Origin: Gari tellinella
Taxonomy: Eukaryota; Mollusca; Bivalvia; Cardiida; Psammobiidae
Length of the DNA: 64,000 nt
Direction: 5' to 3'
NCBI GenBank assembly: GCA_922989275.2
Contig: OV277861.1
Coordinates: 53,483,623 to 53,547,622, forward strand
This document shows positions 49,704 to 61,700 of this stretch, in pieces. The notes under the pieces were generated by a model. It worked only from the letters and a program-made list of their open reading frames with translations, was not told the origin of the DNA and did no database searches. Position 1 is the stretch's first letter. Each line of letters begins with the position of its first letter. The translations under genes and the position numbers were made by a program.

Positions 49704-51890
49704 GTAAGTAGATTAAAATTTTGTATATTTCTAAATAGTCGATGATTATCAAATTTCGTGTACTTATAGTAAAATCATTTTTCTATTCAGTTATAAAATT
49801 TTAATTGCAAAACATGCACATCTTCATATTGCAATATCACATTTTTCAAACCCGGTGTCGGAAATTCGTATGCGTAAATGGACGGCCATTTGTACTGTTA
49901 TATGATGAAGAAGACTGAGAATGACGATTAAATGTTTTCTATGAAATGGGCAAACTGTACGTTAACATGCGTAGTTTGAGTTAGAAATGATTCAATGCGA
50001 CTTCATTCGGTCGTTTGCTGCGTTTATTTGGCCAGCAAAGTTGTTTTTATGTGTTACATAGGCCGGCGAATTGTCAACCTTCTTTGTCGTATATTCACCA
50101 TAGACGGCCATAGTGAAACGCCTAACGTTGTGTTTCAATGTAGAGGCAATGGGGCTCTATAGAAACCCTATGTACCATACAGTTTGATAGTGGTTGCGAC
50201 AACATTAGTAAATCTCCCCGGAATCGTTCTATAATGTTAATAATTTGAATCTAATTTGTTTGAAAATGATTTTTAGCAGTAGTTTCATTCATGAGTCGTT
50301 AACCAAATGTGTAAAGGTGAATTTTGAGGTCATTCTTTCTTGTCGAAATTTTCATGGCGGCTTTTCATGTTACACACAGGCTAGTATAGGGACTATAGCA
50401 GTATATTGCGTCCAACATTGAAAATAATGGTGGAAGTCAACAATTTTATAAATTGTTTTAAATTGAGTTGAAGTGTTTCAAAATGATTTTCCTTTGTTCT
50501 AGAAATAGATTTAACCTAGTTTTAGATGAAAATGGCGGTTGTGCTGTGCAAACAGAGACATAATTATGAAAATTAGCTTCTGAAAGAGAGGGATATGTTT
50601 TAGCATCAGTTGAAAAGTTGAAATCAAATTTTTGACTTAAAACTTACCTTTTCTTGGTTTAACAAATTTGAAACGCATTTTTTAGTGGAAATATGTTGTC
50701 TTGTGCATAAATTATTGATTTTGAATAAATGAATGACTCATTTCTGTGTTTCTTTATTAGTTTATCCTTTTGAATACTTGGGACTACTCTTGACTAGTAT
50801 TGAAGGCATATGCAAACAACATGTATTTAGACCAGACCCACATAATGCCTTGCTTAATCAGGACCATAACTGTTGATCATTTTGTTAGTATTTTTAGACA
50901 TAAATAAAAGAGATTGTTGAATTCAGATCTTCAGCAGATGTCATTTTGTGCATGACTGACATTTATCGTAAGGGCAATTGTTTCTAAACTCAGCAATGAT
51001 CTTATGCATAGGCTCCAAATAATTGGAACTCAGCTTGTGTGGTTTACTTTGTTTTAACTTTAACATTTTGCATTTTAAAGCATTTTGAACTAGTTTTTAA
51101 AAAATAAGTTAAAGAAATGATTTTTGTTTGTTTTAGAAAATGCCCATAGCTTGTTATTGGGTGTAGAGCTACATCTTCTCCTATATAGGCTAAAGATAAA
51201 AGTAGAACCTAACTGTAACCAAAGAAAGATTTAAAAGGAAAAAAAGGAATAGTTTAACTTGATTCAATTTTTAAAGCAGACATGTGCACCTCACATTTAA
51301 ACAGTAGCCTAAAGCATTCTTTTTAAATGACTGAACTACAGGTATTTTACTGTAGATCTACATGAAATAAAATTAAGCCTTGAAGTGCAAATCTGAAGTT
51401 CTGATCAGCACTTATGCAAAGTTGCAAACAGTGTAGACCCAGAACAGATTGCTGCTTTAATGATGTTGTATTAGATGCAACTTAATGCAACATGTGATCA
51501 GGATCAATACTGATTGACATCCTCTAATTGCTTTTTAATTAAGTAAAATTGCAAACAAATTACATCTATTAACTTTAGAAATAAAAATGGCTGAATATTG
51601 TTGTAAACAGTATGGATCCAGATCAGGATCCACACAATTTGTGAACTAACCAGGATACTTTGAACATTTGATAAGATTAATACTCAAAGAGTAATAGTGT
51701 TTAATTTACTATGTATAACAAACAACCACCCCAGAAATATTGTCTTCTTTAATTTATTCTGTGTCTAATAAGTAGTAAATAATATGGATCCAGTAAGGAT
51801 GCAAGGTGGGATTTGGATCTAAACTATATGCACAGGCTATGATGAGAAATCTTTCCTCACATGTTATTTGCAGGAGAAGGGTTAACTCTT
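49704..51890. other. HMGB intron 1, left part
   Basis: Largely free of MITEs until 51.4 kb, which is unusual for this window. Only weak MITE-2-like words (GTAGACCCAGAACAG, GGATCCAGATCAGGATCC) appear near 51430-51650. No exon recognised. Confidence 0.4.
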
Positions 51891-51897
51891 TCAACAC

Positions 51898-52150
51898 TTA
51901 ACCCTTTGAACCCATGTCCCGCCTATAGGCGACCTTTTCGAACAGTATATACATGTGAAAAGTGTACTTGTCCTATGCAAACAGTGAAGACCCAGATCAG
52001 AGGGCTCCTTATGGAGCCCTCTGATCTGGGTCTTCCCTGATTGTCATACTGCAAAACATCGACAAAAACTACCATTAAAAGTCAGAAATGGACTAGACTA
52101 AAATGGAAACTGGGATTGTCCATTTGAAGTTTCAGGGAGGAAAGAGTTAA
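51898..52150. mobile_element. MITE-2 copy, reference-quality
   Basis: TTAA-CCCTTTGAACCCATG ... TTTCAGGGAGGAAAGAG-TTAA, 253 bp. The hairpin is GAAGACCCAGATCAGAGGGC with its inverse around CCTTATGG. Confidence 0.85.
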
Positions 52151-52323
52151 ATAACTGTTGTTGGTTAAAGGGTTCCCTTGTGGGTCTTTTTAGTTACAAT
52201 TTGTAATACAAAATCATGAAACGGTCTACTTGGAATTCTGGGTAGACTAGTTGAATACGTACTGGTTAGCAAACAGTGTAGACCCAGATCAGAGGGGATG
52301 GTCCCTCTGATCTGGATTTACAC

Positions 52324-54416
52324 CAGGGCCTTTTTTCCATATATAACAGCCTGGGCCACCGTTAAACGGCGTCTTCCCCTCCCGATTTGTTTTCCCCTCC
52401 CCCCAAAAAAAAAAAAATTTTTTTTTTTTACTTTTATTATCAATGATATGTAATATTAATGAAACTTAAGTGCCCTTCACCATCAACTGTTTAGTGTCTG
52501 TACTGTTTTAAGTGTCATACATGAGTCTCAATCATCATTGTTTGGATATTGCAGCACACATCCAGCAAAGAACCAGGGCCTTGTCAACTCCTACACACAA
52601 ATATCACTCAAATTGAAACTCAAAGTGACCATATTATAGACCATGATGATGATGTACGTTACATCAAATTAAAAAAAAAAACTTTCTCTAATATGAACAA
52701 CACATACCCTTTCTCAAGGAACATTGGATGCTTTGATGAGAATCAAGTCTAATTTCAAAAGCCTCACTGATGAGGACTTTGAAGCTATTTGAATGCTTCA
52801 AAGCATCAACATACAGGGACGTGGACCTTTAGAGAATTCAATAACAATTACATTTGTAACTGCTAGTGTTGTAGCGATGATCGATCGAAAAAAGCCATAA
52901 TCGACGATAATCGATTATGATTTGCCATAATCGATTATGTTCGATTATTTATGATAAAATTATGAAGAAGCATTGTGCATATGAGACAGATTGTAGCTTA
53001 ATGCAGGTTGGATGTAATGCAGAATGCTTCTATGGGAGTGTTCTGCATTACTTCCAACCCACATTTAACAAAAAGCTGCCTTTCATGTGTTCACTACTGG
53101 GTATGTATCCTAAAAGTATGGTGAAGTAAGCTTTGACTGTAATCATACTAATGTTAATCTGAAAAAGTTGTGTTCTTTAATATTTGTTCTTGAAATAATT
53201 TATATAAATTGTTTTACATACTTGCACCAAATATATAAATGAAACAGTTGATTCCAAACCAAGAGCTTTTCAAACAATGTTTACCCGGATGAACTGTCGC
53301 AGCAATAGTAATTACAGGTAGTAAAAGAAGTGGTTTACAATAATTATAAGTACAAAGCAAGCTCAATTAATTTGCAAATAAAAATAGGACTTTAATTTTA
53401 CTGTTTTATCAAATTGCTGCTTTGTTCTTGATTTGGCTTCATATGGGTGCATTGTTTGCAAAATTATGTGGATATATCCTTGCTTCTTGTCATTTCGCCA
53501 CTTTCTTGTCAATTCGTCACCTAGGCAAAACTTAGAATTCCGTCACGAGCAGGCTACCGAGAATGTCCGAAAACTACAGAGGATATCCGAATTATAGGAC
53601 AGTTTCACTAAGGAAGATTTCAAGCGCCGAAAATGCGAAAGAAACAGGTAAAATAACAATAATTCACAAAAAGTTTCAAATCAAAGGACATGTTGGTAAT
53701 TTTAACTCCATATGCCCGTTGTTACTACTTTTTTATTGTAAAGTTGTAAAAGTTATTATTTACTTTTAAAAATTTAAATATTTCAAAATCATTAAACAAT
53801 GTTCAAATTTCATGAAAATAACTATAACATAGTGACAGAGCCTACATTGACCTAATTATCGAACTACCAATCAGAGGTGGCGAATTGACAAGAAAGCATC
53901 CCGGTGATCCAGAGCAATGACCTCGTTCGAAAACGGTACAGTTATTTACATTTGTATTTATTCCACAAGTTTTATTTGTATATATTCGTGTCATTGAAGG
54001 TTCAGTTCAGAATTAGATCCGTGAACAAGTAAGAAATGTTACATCAGAAAGCGCATGCCCGAAAAATATAGCTAAGGCAGGCGAAAACACAGGTTAACAG
54101 GCTATAACATACAAATGCAAACATGAGTATCACATATATTCAGCTTTTCAGAGTACATATATAATAGTTTATGTTAAAACGATTATATAATCGATCATCG
54201 ATCGATTATGGCTACCAATAATCGATTATGGTTTTCGGACCGATTATACAACACTAGACTAACTGCTGTTGCTTTAAGCCTTCATTAAAGAACAAAAAAA
54301 GAAATTATATGGTTAATATTTTCTTTAAATTTTCCCCTAAGTGACCCAAAACGATGCATTTTTTCCCCCTTCTGTGGGTAGCGGGTATCTTCCCCAAATG
54401 GTTAAAAAAAGCCCTG
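52324..54416. mobile_element. 2.1-kb CAGGGC-end hAT-like element with TACAC duplication
   Basis: CAGGGCCTTTTTTCC at the left and TAAAAAAAGCCCTG at the right, TACAC on both sides (52319-52323, 54417-54421). Left and right subterminal parts share TCCCC-rich sequence. 52541-52790 has an acceptor-like TTGCAG and coding-like text (a 67-codon frame) that could be the remains of a transposase, which I cannot name. It hosts the next element. Confidence 0.7.
52864..54258. mobile_element. 1.4-kb hAT-like element, nested
   Basis: TAGTGTTGTAGCGATGATCG at the left, the inverse ACCGATTATACAACACTA at the right, with many ATAATCGATTATG words near both ends. The flanks GTAACTGC (52856) and CTAACTGC (54259) are an 8-bp duplication with one change. 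TAGTGTTGTA ends plus 8 bp fit hAT. A MITE-1-like hairpin lies at 52990-53060. Confidence 0.75.
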
Positions 54417-54501
54417 TACACTGTTTGCAAATGTAATGAGTATATTTTGAGCATGTCCATGGTGTTGAAAGAGTTGATTCACTCCTTTCTTTCTTTATTT
54501 T

Positions 54502-55896
54502 TAGCTCACCTGAGCCAAAGGCTCAAGGTGAGCTATTGGGATGGCCCTGTGTCCGTCGTTCTTCGTCCGTCGTCGTTAGCAATTGCTTCAAATGACATCT
54601 CCTCCTATACCCCTTGACAGATTTCAACCAAACTTTACAGGAATGTTCCTTGGGTCAAGCTCTTTCAAATTTGTTCAAAGAATTGAAAACAATGTAGAAC
54701 TGGTTGCCATGGCAACCAAAGTGAAAAATTAAGGAAATCTTAAAAAATCTTCTTGTCTGAAACTACAAGGGCCAGAGCTTAGATATTTAGCACATAGCAT
54801 CATCTATAGGTCCTCTATCAAGTTTGTTCAAATTATGCCCCTGGGGTCAAAATTGGCTCCGCCCTGGGGGTCACAGTTTTACAAAGAGTTATATAGTGAA
54901 ATTTTCAAACGTCTTCTTCTCTGGAACTAATATGGCCAGACCCTTGATATTTGGCATGGTTACACTTCTAGATGTTCTATACCAAAATTGTTCAAATGGT
55001 TCTGGTCGGTTGCATAACTAGGTCACAGGAGCTAAAAATAGATTTTTTCGATGAAAACTTAAAAAATCTTCTTCTCTGAAACTGCAAGGGTCAGAGCTTA
55101 GATATTTGGCACATAGCATTGCCTACAGGTCCTTTATCAAGTTTGTTCAAATTATGCACCTGGGGTAAAAATTGGCCCCGCCCCGGGGGTCACTGTTTTA
55201 CAAAGAGTTATATAGTGAAATTTTCAAATGTCTTTTTCTCTGAAACTAGTATGGCCAGAGCTTTGATATTAGGCATGGTGACATTTCTAGATGACCTATT
55301 CAAAAATTGTTCAAATGGTTCTGGTCAGTTGCATAACTAGGTCACAGGAGCTAAAAATAGATTTTTTTCAATGAAACCTTAAAAAATCTCTTCTCTGAAA
55401 CTACAAGGGCCATAGCTTAGATATTTGACACATAGCATCACATACAGGTCCTCTATCAGGTTTGTTCAAATTATGCCCCTTGAGTCAAAATTGGCCCGCC
55501 CCTTGGGCCACAGTTTTACATAGAGCTATATAGCGAAATTTTCAAACGTCTTCTTCTCTGAAACTAATATGGCTAGACCTTTGATATTCAGCATGGTGAC
55601 ACTTCTAGATATCCTTTACCTATTTTGTTCAATTGGTTTCAGTCTGTTGCATATGTAGGTCATAGGAGTTAAAAATAGATTTTTTTTTAATGGAAACTTA
55701 CAAAAATCATTTTGTCTAAAACCCTACTACCCTGATCTTAGATATTTGGCACATACCATTATCTACAGGTCCTCTTACAAGATTGTTCAAATTATGCCCC
55801 TCGGGTAAAAAATGACCCCTTCCTGGACATAAATAATTATCTCCAATTTGTCAGTTATTCTCAGGTGAGCGAATTATGCTCCATGGGGCTCTTGTT
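54502..55896 (+). mobile_element. Helitron/pearl-like element with ~319-bp units
   Basis: TAGCTCACCTGAGCCAAAGG hairpin start, GTCCGTCGTCGTTAGC, end CAGGTGAGCGAATTATGCTC ... CTCTTGTTTG. CTGAAACTACAAGGGC marks at 54757, 55076 and 55394 give a 318-319-bp period; each unit is two similar halves (TCTTCTCTGAAACTA appears in both). Confidence 0.8.
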
Positions 55897-56020
55897 TGAA
55901 TTACACCAACACAGAGATGTCAAGTCAGTGTATCTGAGATAACTATGGCTTTCTTAGTTTTTCACAGTTTTCTCCCTTAGTAAAATGTGCTTCTAGACAG
56001 TCTTTACTCCTTAATATTTT

Positions 56021-57393
56021 TAGCTCACCTGGCAAGTAGTGCCAAGGTGAGCTATTTTGATTGTCCTCTGTCCGTCATCGTTCGTCTGTTCGTCGTCAAC
56101 AATTTCTTTAAACGACATCTCCTCCGAAACTACTTGATAGATTTTTACCAAACTTGGCCTGAATGATCCTTATATGGTCCTCTTTCAAAGTTGTTCAAAC
56201 ATTTCCAGTCCGTTGCATATCTAGGTCACAGGAGCTAAAAATAGATTTTTTCAATGAAAACTTAAAAAATCTTCTTGTCTGAAACCACAGTACCCTGAGC
56301 TAAGATATTTGGCACAAAGCATCGTCTTCAGGTCTTCTATCAAGATTGTTCAAATTATGCCCCTGGGGTAAAAAATGACCCCGCCCCGGGGGCCTTAAAT
56401 TTACATAGATTTATATAGTGAAATCTTCAAACATCTTTTTCTCTTAAACTAATATGGCCAGAGCTTTGATATTTGGCATGATGACTCTTCTAGAAGCCCT
56501 TAACCAATATTGTAAATATGGTTCCGGTCCGTTGCCTATCTAGGTCACAGGAGCTAAAAATAGACTTTTTCAATGAAAACTTAAAAAAAACTTCTTGTCT
56601 GAAACCACAGTACCTTGAGCTTAGATATTTGACACAAAGCATCATCTACAGGTCCTCTATCAAGATTGTTCAAATTATGTCTCTGGGGTAAAAAATGACC
56701 CCGCCCTGGGAGTCATAGTTTTACATAGAGTTATGTAGTGAAATCTTCAAACATCTTTATCTCTGAAATTAATATGGTCAGAGCTTTGATATTTGGCCTG
56801 ATGACACTTCTAGAAGCCCTGAACCAATATTGTAAATATGGTTCCGGTCAGTTGCATATCAAGGCAACAGGAGCTAAAAATAGATTTTTTAATGAAATCT
56901 TAAAAAATCTTCTTGTCTGAAACCACAGTACCCTGAGCTGACATTTTTGGCACAAAGCATCATCTTTAGGTCCTCTATCAAGATTGTTCAAATTATGCCC
57001 CTGTGGTTAAAACAGCCAAGGTCCTAGGGGTCGCAGTTTTACATAGAGTTATGTAGTGAAATATTCTTCTCTGAAACTACTATGGCAAGAACTTTGATAT
57101 TTAGCATAGTGACACTTTTAGATGTTCTTTACCAATATTGTTGAAATGGTTCGGGTCTGTTGCATATCTGGGTCATATTAGCTAAAAATAGATTTTTTTC
57201 AATGAAAAGTCTTCCTGTCTGAAACCATCCAGGTACAAAATATTTTTACAGCACGCTTAATTTTCAAGTTCATCAGCAAGAATTTTGAAATGATGTCTCT
57301 AGGGTGAAAAGTGATCCCACCCCAGGGGTCATGTGACCCTTGTGTTGGTTTTTCCAGGTGAGCGAAATTTAGGCCCGCATGGGCCTCTTGTTT
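56021..57393 (+). mobile_element. Helitron/pearl-like element, second head-to-tail copy
   Basis: TAGCTCACCTGGCAAGTAGT start and GGTGAGCGAAATTTAGGCCC ... CCTCTTGTTT end. Internal units relate to those of 54502-55896 (TCTGAAACCACAGTACCCTG, GGTCACAGGAGCTAAAAATA). No ORF beyond repeat-derived ones. Confidence 0.8.
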
Positions 57394-57863
57394 AAAATAC
57401 TTATCAGAAAACTAAGTAAACTCATTACCAAAAAAATCCACAACTCATTTTGAGAATGAGATAAAAGGATGAGTCACACAATTTTAAGATGCAAACAAAG
57501 ATGAAAAAGAAAAAAACATTTTCTTGGCAAAATTTCCCTAACCTTTATCATGCTATGTGTGTCTGGCCAACATTTCACTTTGCAAACAGTTTGGATTCAA
57601 ATCAGATGCTGCATCAATCTGGATCCAAACTGTTTAGTGCTGATATTCAACTTTTGGTCCATTTGACAAGTATAAAAACTGATTTGTGGGGTATTTCAGC
57701 AAACAATATATTTGAAGCAGACTACACTTACATGATAAGGATAAAGTAAAAAAAATGCATGTTGGCTGACTTGGCTCTAGTACATCAAACAGTATAGACC
57801 CTGCTGATCAAAGGGCTCCTTTTAAATTTTACAGTATATTGTTAAAATCAAGCCTAGAGGCTA

Positions 57864-58018
57864 CAGGGGTCGTAAAATTCTACTTGCCCGCTCGCCATGG
57901 CGAGTAACATTTTATCAGGGCGAGCAGATTTTCTGATAATTTACAACAGAAACTAATGAGCAAACTGTCATTATCACCCAGCAGGGCGAGTAACAATTCT
58001 GAAAATGTTACACCCCTG
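57864..58018. mobile_element. 155-bp CAGGGG-end MITE with GGCTA duplication
   Basis: CAGGGGTCGTAAAATTC ... GAATTCTGAAAA-type right end closing TTACACCCCTG; GGCTA flanks exactly (57859-57863, 58019-58023). GGCGAGTAACA/GGCGAGCAG words repeat inside. It is inserted in a MITE-2-like sequence. Confidence 0.8.
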
Positions 58019-58069
58019 GGCTAGATAGTCATAAGTGGCTAGACTTAAGACATTACTTTACCTACATTA

Positions 58070-58275
58070 ACTCTATGAACCCTAGTCAGGGAGGCATATA
58101 CATGTGTCATTTGCAAACAGGTTACATGAGAGGGGTACACTTGTCCTATGCAAACAGTGTAGACCCTGAACAGAGGGCTCCTTAGGGACCCTAAAAGAAA
58201 AAAACTGGACTACCGGTAGATAAATTGAAAATTAGAATTGTCCATTTGAGGTTGCAGGGAGGAAGGTGTTAAGCT
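58070..58275. mobile_element. MITE-2 copy, truncated hairpin
   Basis: TTAACTCTATGAACCCTAGTC to TGCAGGGAGGAAGGTGTTAA; one hairpin arm is deleted. Confidence 0.7.
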
Positions 58276-58552
58276 TGGGTGGTTTCACCTTGTCTGGTAA
58301 AAAGTTGATAAATAAGCATGCAAAGCCTACCATACCTGTAAAAGTGTCTCTGCAAAGAATCAGTGAAGCATCTCATTTGAGACCTGTCAAATATATGGGG
58401 GGGGGGGGGGGTCACCAAATGGTCTAGGGGTAATGTTTGTAATTGGAAAATGAATGTTAAATGTTTCAGGAGTGAAAGACTTTTAAACCCAGAATTTTCC
58501 TTTGTGTTGTTTCAGGTTTCTATTGTTCACTGAAATAAACCAGTAACTGAAA

Positions 58553-58702
58553 ATGCCCAAGAAGGATGCCAACAAGCCAAGAGGGCGTATGTCATCATAC
58601 GCCTACTTTGTGCAATGCTGTAGGGAGGAACATAAGAAGAAGCACCCTGGGGAGAATGTAGTGTTCGCAGAGTTCACCAAGAAATGCGCCCAGAAGTGGA
58701 AG
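58553..58702 (+). CDS. HMGB: HMGB coding exon 1
   Basis: Residues 1-50, first two helices of box A. The exon itself starts at 58516 after TTTCAG, leaving a 37-base leader. Donor AAG|GTAAGA. Confidence 0.94.
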
Positions 58703-61700
58703 GTAAGAAAAATCCCAGATCAAGAGTTATCTACCTTTGAATTGCTGAAAATGCCATATCTAACAAAGTTTACACTCTTGCAACTACATTTTTCAATGGA
58801 TTTTTATTATACTTGCACACAAAGTATATAGCTATAAGTTCTGGAATTATTGTTGAAATCTAATCATTGTGGCGATAGTTATCTTCTCTTGATATACTTT
58901 GAAATGCTAGAAAAGGCTTCATTTCAGTATTGTGCTCTAGTTTTCTGCCCTTGATGTACTCTACTATACTAGAATTATGCGGTTGTATTACAAAATTGTT
59001 TACATGCTATACTACAAATTTGGATGGATTTAGATTAAGACGGGTGATACTCAAAGGTAAAGCTATCTGGCTTCATTATAACAGGTGAGCGATGTCAGGG
59101 CATTCAATGCCGTCTTGTCTTGTGGTTGTTTTAGACAAGTAGTAAATTATATGTACTCTACTTTGAAATCTTTATTCCAGGACATGAGTGGAAAAGAGAA
59201 GCACCGTTTTGAGGAAATGGCAGAAAAGGACAAGGCTAGATATGAAAGAGAGATGGCCAACTATGTCCCACCTGCTGGAACAACAGTCAGGGGTACAAAG
59301 AAAAGGACAAAGGACCCTAATGCCCCTAAAAGGGCCCTGTAAGTATGATTATCAGAATGTGTTAAGAACTTATAGAAGTACATGTACATAGCAGGTTTTC
59401 AGTGTTCTGGATATACAGTTTATTATGCTCCCCTTTTAAGGGGGGGGGGGGGGGGGGGGAAGCATATAGTCGACGCTTTGTCCGTCCGTTCCCACAATAT
59501 GATAGAATGATATATGGCCAAAATTGTGTCCATAACCTAGACACATAATTGAAAAACATTAACTTGTAACATTAACCTGGCCATTTCTTGTGACATTAAC
59601 CTTTGGGAGATAGGGTTAGGGGTAGGGTTAGCCTCCAGATCATTCTTTCACAAAGTATTCATTTATGTGGCTAACCGCACATATTTTAGCCACATAAAAG
59701 AGATACAATAAAGAAGGATATGGCCACTTAAATGGAGATTGTGGGTACGTCCGTCCGTGCATGCATCCGTCTGTCTGTCCATGCTCACAAAATGATAGTT
59801 GTGTGGCTAAAATTGTTTCCATAACCTAGACACATAATTGAAAAACATTAACCTGGCCATTTCTTGTGACATTAACCCGGGTTAGCCTCCAGATCATTCT
59901 ATAACAAAGTTAGTATTCATTTATGTGGCTAACCACATAAAAGAGATACAATAAAGAAGGATATGGCCACTTAAATGAAGATTGTGGTATGTCTGTCCGT
60001 CCGTCACGCTTTTTTGTCCGGAGCTTATCTCCTTAACGGTACACCGTAACTTGAAGAAACTTGCTACAGTGATAGAGAATGACAAAAGTAGGTGCAGTAC
60101 ACAAGAACCGTAACTCTCTCATTTCCCAATTTTGAATTATCTCCTTTTTTCTCATTAAAAATCAATTTTGTCTGGAGCATATCTCTTGACTGTTTCAACG
60201 TAAGTTGATGAAACATGTTACAGTGATAGAGGATGACTGAAGGAAGTGCAGTACACAAGAAGTGTAACTCTGCATTGTTAGTTGATGAAACTTGATACAG
60301 GATGAAAGAAAGAGTTCTGTACTCAAGAACCATAACTCTGCCATCTCCCAAAATTAAATTATCTCCCTTTTTCTACTTAAAAATTAAAATTAAAAAAAAA
60401 TTCTGCCGCACTGTAACTTGATGAAACTTGATTCCTAGTTAGAGGATGACAAAAAGAAGTGTAGTACACAATAATTATAACTCTGTCATATCCAAATATT
60501 GAACTGCCTCCCTTTTTTTAAAAAAAAAATCATTTCTGTCTGAAGCATATCTCCTGAAAGTTACATCATAAGTTTATGAAACTTGATACTTTGCTCACCT
60601 ACTAAGTACTTAACATGCTATAACCTTGGGGGTTTTCTTTGTGGGGAGCATCCATCGTTGGGAACGATATTCTTGTTTACCCATCTCTTGCTATTGGCAT
60701 ATATTAATGCTTTTTGAAAACCATGTACAAAGACCCAGCTCAGGCAGCTCCTTAAGCGAGGCAGTTGTCTGATCAGGGTGTACACTGTTTTCTTATAGGA
60801 TCTGACTTTTATCTCAACAAAAGTAAGCTCTTCCTGCATTTTGACTTGTTGATGGTTAAATCAGACAGAAAATAACAGAGTCAATCTTTCAACGTAACTA
60901 TTAGTCTGCTGCTTTATGCAACCTCCTTTTCTAGCACTAAATAAGGCTACTGGGTTGATAAATAACTTGTTCTGGACAATCTAAGAACAGTTTAAGAATA
61001 AACTTGTCCTGTGCAAGCATTATTGTGCCTGATCAGAGGATCCCACTGATAAGGGCCTGCATTGTTTATGATTCAGCGATATTAAAGCAGATAGAAAGTA
61101 AAGCAGAATATGCACTTAGACACATTCTGCTTTACTTTCAACCTGCTTTAAGCTAACATCTGATATGATATAGAAAATAATTTTTAGGGTACATACATGT
61201 ATTTGTATGTTAAAATGGAACTAGTATCATCACCGATTCAGTGGAGGACTATGCTAATGGGATAATGAATTACATGTAATTGAAAACTGGAATTTTGCAT
61301 GTGAAATTTCAGGGAGTCAATGCTGTACAGTGCTGGGTCTAGTGTTATTAAGCGTTTGGGTTGTTTTTTAGTCCAAGATCGTTCTCAAGCATTTGATTGG
61401 TCAGATTTAAGGCATAAGCTAAAGTCTATGCTGAGAGCTCCTGATAAGGGGAGTATTTCAAAAAATAAAATCTTTATTTCTGCTTTAAACCCTATGGTGT
61501 CTCTACTCGTTAGAATCGTCTCGAAGAGACTTCGAGACGATTCTAATGAGTAGAAACACTATAGGATTTGGTTCTGAAATGAGTTGAGATACTGTTGAAT
61601 TTGCTCAGTTTCTTTCTCTTATCTGGAGCTCTGTTTGCTTCGGAATGACCACAGGCTTGACCCACATTTCATGTTGTTGTGTTTTAGGTCAGCTTTCTTC

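Larger units (their letters stand above)
52144..54475. mobile_element. MITE-2-related copy split by a 2.1-kb element
   Basis: Left piece ends GGTCCCTCTGATCTGGATTT; right piece is TACACTGTTTGCAAATGTAA. Joining them restores the hairpin arm of this family. Confidence 0.65.

Noticed and set aside
59605..59635. Telomere-like TAGGGTTAGGGG words
   Set aside because: Only three imperfect units inside a repeat-bearing element; not an interstitial telomere array.
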